A DNA stretch of 64,000 bases from GCA-2709075 sp038146865 (GTDB lineage: Bacteria; Pseudomonadota; Alphaproteobacteria; MPNO01; UBA2964): NCBI GenBank assembly GCA_038146865.1, contig JAYQSL010000007.1:248001-312000 (forward strand). Reading direction: 5' to 3'. This document shows positions 60,061-64,000 of the stretch, piece after piece. Each line of letters begins with the position of its first letter. Within the stretch, counting starts at the first letter, position 1. The position numbers were made by a program, and so were the translations under genes. Below the pieces are notes generated by a model. It made no database searches, was not told where the DNA came from, and was given only the letters and a program-made list of their open reading frames with translations.

Positions 60061-60762
60061 ATGAATGCAAACAATAATTCCCGATCCCTGGTGTTGTTCT
60101 CAGGGGGTCAAGACTCTGCTACATGTTTAGCATGGGCCCTCAATAACTTTAGTTACGTAGAAACAATTGGGTTTAATTACGGCCAGACCCATGCCATAGA
60201 GTTATCTGTCCGGAAAGACTTCCTTAAATTTATTCGGAAAAAATTTCCTAAGTGGGCGCAAAAATTGGGCCCAGATCAACTTGTCGACATGTCTTTCTTG
60301 AGCGGAATCATAAAAAGCACACTTACTGGCAATAGCGATTCAGAGATCTCGAAAAAAAAATTACCTTTGAGCTTTGTTCCAGGGCGCAACTTATTATTCT
60401 TAAATACGGCCGCTTCATATGGTTACGATAGGCGGCTACGCCACTTGGTTATCGGTACGGGAGAGGTCGACTTTTCCGGTTATCCAGATTGCAGACGCGA
60501 AACTCTGGATGCGATGTCGGCAGCCATAAAGCTTGGTATCGAGGAAGATTATCAAATTCATTCTCCACTTATGGACCTCACGAAGGCAAAAGTTTGGAAA
60601 TTAGCTCATGATTTGGGAGGTAAACCATTAGTAGATTTAATTCTAGAGGTTAGTCATAGCTGCTATTTGGGAAATAGAGATTCACGTCACGAATGGGGCT
60701 ACGGTTGCGGTATTTGCGATGCTTGTAGATTGAGAGCCGAGGGTTGGTTCAGCTATCGGTAA
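60061..60762 (+). CDS. queC: 7-cyano-7-deazaguanine synthase
   Basis: The 233-residue protein has the PP-loop VLFSGGQDSATCLAWAL (about residues 11-27) and the C-terminal zinc motif, with Cys ligands in HSCYLGN and GYGCGICDACRLR (about 198-226). QueC makes preQ0 from 7-carboxy-7-deazaguanine for queuosine in tRNA. Other queuosine genes (queD, queE, folE) are not present in the window. It starts 12 bases after the FAH gene. Confidence 0.95.
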   Translation: MNANNNSRSLVLFSGGQDSATCLAWALNNFSYVETIGFNYGQTHAIELSVRKDFLKFIRKKFPKWAQKLGPDQLVDMSFLSGIIKSTLTGNSDSEISKKKLPLSFVPGRNLLFLNTAASYGYDRRLRHLVIGTGEVDFSGYPDCRRETLDAMSAAIKLGIEEDYQIHSPLMDLTKAKVWKLAHDLGGKPLVDLILEVSHSCYLGNRDSRHEWGYGCGICDACRLRAEGWFSYR

Positions 60763-60877
60763 ACGTTTTCGGGTGGGAAAGGCTTTGTCTGGAACGAATT
60801 GCAAATCCAACAAGTTCTTTTTGATATGGAGACGTTAAATTGAAACTCTATAGAGCCATTTTGGTAGGAGTGAAAAA

Positions 60878-61471
60878 ATGAGCGAGGATTTTTTTTCCAA
60901 TTCGGGCCACAGGTTGCCTCCCGTTCGGCGTGAAGATTTAGATGACGCAGCTAGGAAGGTATATGACCATTTCGTCGATCCCAATAGCACAACATATGTG
61001 GGCATTTGGGGGCCTGGAGGCATAAGGCTTCATTCACCGGAGGTGGCAAAACACACACAATCTATGAATGATTATATTCGCTATGGTGCCGGAATTGATC
61101 CACGTCTGAGGGAAATTGCAATATTGGTGGTCGCCCGCGAACATAATAGCCAATTTGAATGGTGTGCTCACCTGGAGCCGGCGTTGAAGCAAGGTGTCTC
61201 GGAAAAAGTTATAAATATTATTAGAGACAACGCATCGGTCGAGGGTATAGACCCTGTGGATGCAATGGTAATTAAACTGGGTCGGGAAATATTTTCAGGA
61301 ACGAAGGTGACCAAGGAAACCTACGATTCCGCATTGTCTCATTTCGGTGCCAGAGGTCTTGTGGATTTTGTGACTTTAATGGGTGGTTATGCGGCTACTG
61401 CCGCTATTTTAAAGACTTTTAATATGCAGCTAAAACCTGAGTGGATCCCTTCACTGCCTATTGACGAGTAA
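60878..61471 (+). CDS. carboxymuconolactone decarboxylase/AhpD-type family protein
   Basis: The 197 residues form the all-helical CMD fold. RLREIAILVVAREHNSQFEW (about residues 73-92) is the family core: the usual Cys-x-x-Cys of AhpD is missing, and the position reads FEWCAHLE with a single Cys and the conserved His. This matches the gamma-carboxymuconolactone decarboxylase side of the family more than AhpD peroxidases. GTAGGAG precedes the ATG. It may be catabolic; a weak sequence link to the FAH gene upstream is only positional. Confidence 0.85.
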   Translation: MSEDFFSNSGHRLPPVRREDLDDAARKVYDHFVDPNSTTYVGIWGPGGIRLHSPEVAKHTQSMNDYIRYGAGIDPRLREIAILVVAREHNSQFEWCAHLEPALKQGVSEKVINIIRDNASVEGIDPVDAMVIKLGREIFSGTKVTKETYDSALSHFGARGLVDFVTLMGGYAATAAILKTFNMQLKPEWIPSLPIDE

Positions 61472-61549
61472 ATCCAGACCTCAAATTCATGTCTGTAAAG
61501 ATTTAGAAATCATCGATGGCAATTCGGCCACTTTGACCATAATTACATA

Positions 61550-62104
61550 TTAGCTTTGTTCTTTCATCTCTGGATACAAGTCAACATATCCGACTTTAGC
61601 CCTCCGTTCTGCTTGCGCCCGAGCGGCGTCAGGGGTTTTTGGAATGAAACCGAAACCCTCTACGACTCTGCACATGAAATTCATTCTTGCGGTGACCGCG
61701 ATTATGTCGTGGAAGGCCTGTTTATCCCATCCAGCGTTAAATATAGCCTCGGCATCCTTTTCCATTACCGATGAAGGATCAAGGGTAAGCTTTTTAACAT
61801 ACCGGAAGACTGGTTTCCATTTTTCTTCTACCGGAGCGCTGTCAATATCGTCTACCAGCGCGTCAGCAATACCCCTCTCAATGCCTCGCGCATAAGCGGC
61901 TTCTGCATGAGCGATGTAGGAGTAATTAATGTTTGCTATTCCGGCTACGTACGCCTGTATCAGCTCTTTTTCCGCGGGACTAAGGGGGGAGGGGCCGTTG
62001 ATCAACTTCTCTCCCATTTTTGTCCAATGCCCGTAAATGTCGGGATAAGCGGCGAAAATATTACCTGGTCCTGCATCCTCAGGCATTGATTTATCGTAAG
62101 GCAT
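61550..62104 (-). CDS. AhpD/CMD-like peroxidase-related protein
   Basis: ATG at 62104 behind GAGGAG gives 184 residues; a GTG six codons upstream is less likely. The helical core LSPAEKELIQAYVAGIANIN (about residues 41-60) and YSYIAHAEAAYARGI (about 61-75) fit the AhpD-like fold of peroxidase-related proteins, but the Cys-x-x-Cys redox pair is replaced (NINYSY). It converges on the CMD gene, so two distant members of the fold stand tail-to-tail. No enzymatic role is assured. Confidence 0.78.
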   Translation of the reverse strand: MPYDKSMPEDAGPGNIFAAYPDIYGHWTKMGEKLINGPSPLSPAEKELIQAYVAGIANINYSYIAHAEAAYARGIERGIADALVDDIDSAPVEEKWKPVFRYVKKLTLDPSSVMEKDAEAIFNAGWDKQAFHDIIAVTARMNFMCRVVEGFGFIPKTPDAARAQAERRAKVGYVDLYPEMKEQS

Positions 62105-62253
62105 CAAAACTCCTCGTTTCACCTATTACCAAAGCAAAGCAGCAGCAGTTGGTCTCTAATCAGACAAAGTCGCGTGGTTTCCGACAGCCGCCTAATCTAA
62201 TATGACCGCTCCGCTTAAATCAAATAAGTATGTTCTACCTGGTGCTCTTCGAG

Positions 62254-63000
62254 CTAGCGGCTCATGGTCTCTTTCAGAAACACTTGCAGAGCAGACCAAC
62301 TTTTCTTATCTGCACCTTCACGGTAGCGTTTTGACCCAAACACTGTAAATGCGTGCGGCGCTCCCGAGTATACCTGGATCTCGTATTTTAATTTAGACCT
62401 CTCTAATTCTTTAGAGAGTTCTGCTACTTGATCCATTGAAATGGCTCGGTCAGCTCCACCATGGGCAACAAATATTGGGGGGGTAGAATCTGGGTAAGAT
62501 TGACCTTGAGGCGTGGACAAACCTCCATGGAAGGACGCATAGCCTGCGATGCCTTGGGCGGCGCCAGAGCGGGCTATTTCCAGCGCGGCAGCGCCTCCAA
62601 AACAATACCCGATGACAACAGTTTTGGTTGGCCCTCGCTTGGTAGCCTCTTTAAGTCCTCCTATAAGGAGAGAGAGCATACGTTTGCGATCTTTATAGAG
62701 GGCGCGAGTAGCCGCACGTCGATCTTTAATTGCTTTAGGCCGATTTCCTTTTCCAAATAGATCCACAGCAAATGCGTCATACCCAAGCTGGACCAGCATA
62801 TCGGAGCGTTTTTTCTCGTATTCTGTGAGGCCATCCCAATCGTGTACTATAAAAACAAGGCCCTTACTGGGTTTGCCAACCACTTTAGCGCTATATCCCT
62901 CAAAGGTCTCTCCATTTATCTGATAGGTGACGTCTGTGCCGGCCCAAGCTTTAAAGGACAGCATTACAAAAATGATGAACACGGATGATAATTTAACCAT
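62254..63000 (-). CDS. secreted dienelactone hydrolase-like protein
   Basis: The 248-residue protein starts with a Sec signal peptide (VKLSSVFIIFVMLSFKAWA, cleavage after AWA near residue 20), so it is periplasmic. The DLH core follows: the oxyanion region VFIVHDWDGLTEYEKKRSD, the nucleophile Cys in VIGYCFGGAAAL (near 132), an Asp in HGGADRAISM (near 185) and the His in GAPHAFTVFG (near 217). Dienelactone hydrolases open lactone rings of chlorocatechol products, but exported homologues have unknown substrates. No regulator or partner gene is adjacent. Confidence 0.9.
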   Translation of the reverse strand: MVKLSSVFIIFVMLSFKAWAGTDVTYQINGETFEGYSAKVVGKPSKGLVFIVHDWDGLTEYEKKRSDMLVQLGYDAFAVDLFGKGNRPKAIKDRRAATRALYKDRKRMLSLLIGGLKEATKRGPTKTVVIGYCFGGAAALEIARSGAAQGIAGYASFHGGLSTPQGQSYPDSTPPIFVAHGGADRAISMDQVAELSKELERSKLKYEIQVYSGAPHAFTVFGSKRYREGADKKSWSALQVFLKETMSR

Positions 63001-63284
63001 GAAGTTACCCTCGCTACTCGAGAATGCGGAACCGTCCCCTTTCTCGAAAAATTAGAATATTATGAAGTTAATTTTGAAACCCTTTTGACAGTTAAACTAT
63101 AGAACAATCAGGTGTTTAGATAATGCCAAAAATTACGGGTCTTCAATAGAAATGTTTGATCGATAAAAAATATCAAGATCTTTCCCAAAAAAATTCTGTT
63201 TCTTAGAGTAAAAATGGGACAAATATCTTTTTTTCGATTTTGGAAGGGATTGATATCAAGAGTGTCCTCTGCCGACTCAGCAAA
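63001..63284. other. AT-rich intergenic stretch
   Basis: The 284 bases between the plsC and dienelactone-hydrolase genes are rich in A/T tracts and hold no frame with coding features. TTGACA occurs on the plus strand near 63087, but no well-spaced -10 follows and no gene reads rightwards from it. I see no RNA gene, repeat or terminator that I would defend. Confidence 0.5.
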
Positions 63285-63995
63285 CTACCCAGCTGGGTCC
63301 AGAGTCTTTTGAGCATTACTTATACCTTCTTCTAGGGTCTTAAGGAAAGTTTGCTTATCCAAACCGGGTCTAATCGGAGAGAGAAATTTCAGAGTTATAG
63401 TTCCTGGTTTGCGAACGAAACTTCTCCTGCTCCAAAAACATCCCGAATTAAGGGCAACTGGTATGACCGGTATCTCGAGGTCCTGATAAAGTGCGGCCAC
63501 CCCAGTCTGGAATTTTTTTGCTGATTGCGGTTGGACACGAGTTCCCTCAGGAAAAATGACTATGGAACGTCCCTCCGCTAAACACCTTTTCGCTTCTGAT
63601 CTCATTTTTCGGATGGCAACGAGCTTCCGGCCCCGCTCGATCGCGATGACGCCATATTTTCTTAGATACCACCCATAGAACGGAATATAAGTCAGCTCCT
63701 TTTTTAAAACCACCGCGGCGCCCGGCATAATAAGCGGCATTATAATGGTGTCCCAAGCTGATTGGTGCTTAGATGCCAGTAATATGGGTCCTTCTGGTAA
63801 ATTGAGCTGACCTTCAATTCTATAATTTAGGCCACAAAAAACTTTTAGACCAAAGAGCAAACTGGTGCTCCAGATCCGGCTGGCTTTTGTAATCCAGCTG
63901 CGAGGCAAGAACAATAAGGGCAGCAAAAATATGGATAGTATCAAAGTCCATACCCAAAAGAATATTTGGTATACAAAAGACCGGAAAACTATCAT
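63285..63995 (-). CDS. plsC: 1-acyl-sn-glycerol-3-phosphate acyltransferase
   Basis: The 236-residue protein has an N-terminal membrane segment (about residues 8-30) and the LPLAT motifs: I, ASKHQSAWDT (His-x4-Asp, about 74-83); II, KKELTYIPFYGWYLRKYG (about 98-115); III, VIFPEGTRV (about 146-154); and IV, IPVIPVALNSG. It acylates lysophosphatidic acid to phosphatidic acid at the inner membrane. The ATG at 63995 is 5 bases from the window edge and the length is normal, so the gene appears complete. Confidence 0.93.
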   Translation of the reverse strand: MIVFRSFVYQIFFWVWTLILSIFLLPLLFLPRSWITKASRIWSTSLLFGLKVFCGLNYRIEGQLNLPEGPILLASKHQSAWDTIIMPLIMPGAAVVLKKELTYIPFYGWYLRKYGVIAIERGRKLVAIRKMRSEAKRCLAEGRSIVIFPEGTRVQPQSAKKFQTGVAALYQDLEIPVIPVALNSGCFWSRRSFVRKPGTITLKFLSPIRPGLDKQTFLKTLEEGISNAQKTLDPAG

Positions 63996-64000
63996 TTATT

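Noticed and set aside
1..64000. CRISPR arrays, insertion sequences, integrases, prophage or attachment sites
   Set aside because: No regularly spaced repeats, transposase, integrase or phage proteins were found, and no tRNA gene that could serve as an integration site.

Overview
This window reads as chromosome of an alphaproteobacterium, probably Rhodospirillales-related and possibly marine (inference). The clade call rests on the GapR/DUF2312, DUF1244, COQ9, DUF2125 and DUF465 genes, the split pntAA-pntAB-pntB transhydrogenase, metX-metW beside a chorismate mutase-hisC-tyrA operon, and an alphaproteobacterial glycerate kinase. Base composition looks AT-leaning (not computed). I see no tRNA, rRNA, CRISPR array, insertion sequence, prophage or obvious transposition scar, and no stretch over 300 bases without a gene.

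Region 1 (1-23.5 kb) is an accessory catabolic region. It holds two paralogous FAD aromatic-ring hydroxylases (one cut by the left edge), a CDGSH iron-sulfur protein, a MetE-like enzyme, two VOC proteins (one a two-domain extradiol-type dioxygenase), a luciferase-like monooxygenase, a molybdenum hydroxylase large subunit closely followed by a dihydroxypseudooxynicotine-hydrolase-like enzyme, a GMC oxidoreductase, a UbiD-type decarboxylase, two TauD-type dioxygenases, a GST, two transporters (one frameshifted), an alpha/beta hydrolase, an Ldh-type oxidoreductase, a nitroreductase and a degenerate M20 hydrolase. Together they suggest oxidation and cleavage of aromatic or N-heteroaromatic compounds; the substrate cannot be named. 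No classical transcription factor is visible here or in the rest of the window, but several inverted repeats sit in the gene-start regions.

Region 2 (23.6-38.6 kb) starts with rpmJ (zinc-free L36), followed by glycolate oxidase glcDEF plus a TPR gene, converging on a glycerate kinase-pyruvate kinase pair (C2/C3 acid use: glycolate to glyoxylate, and glycerate to pyruvate). Then come DUF1244, gapR, an SDR, a BON lipoprotein overlapping an acyl-CoA synthetase, pepF, an ABC1 kinase and rpsU.

Region 3 (38.6-64 kb) is housekeeping: divergent biotin operons (bioAB / bioFD), pntAA-pntAB-pntB, def, COQ9, purEK, two divergent DUF465 genes with a candidate structured RNA behind the second, GST, gloB and a methyltransferase, metXW, chorismate mutase-hisC-tyrA, DUF2125, an EamA transporter, ChaC-like, FAH-family, queC, two AhpD/CMD-type proteins, a secreted dienelactone-hydrolase-like protein and plsC.

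Three genes (an MFS transporter, pyk and purK) are each broken by a single-base indel that can be repaired exactly at a short homopolymer. Two of the three are core metabolic genes, so sequencing or assembly error is the simplest explanation.
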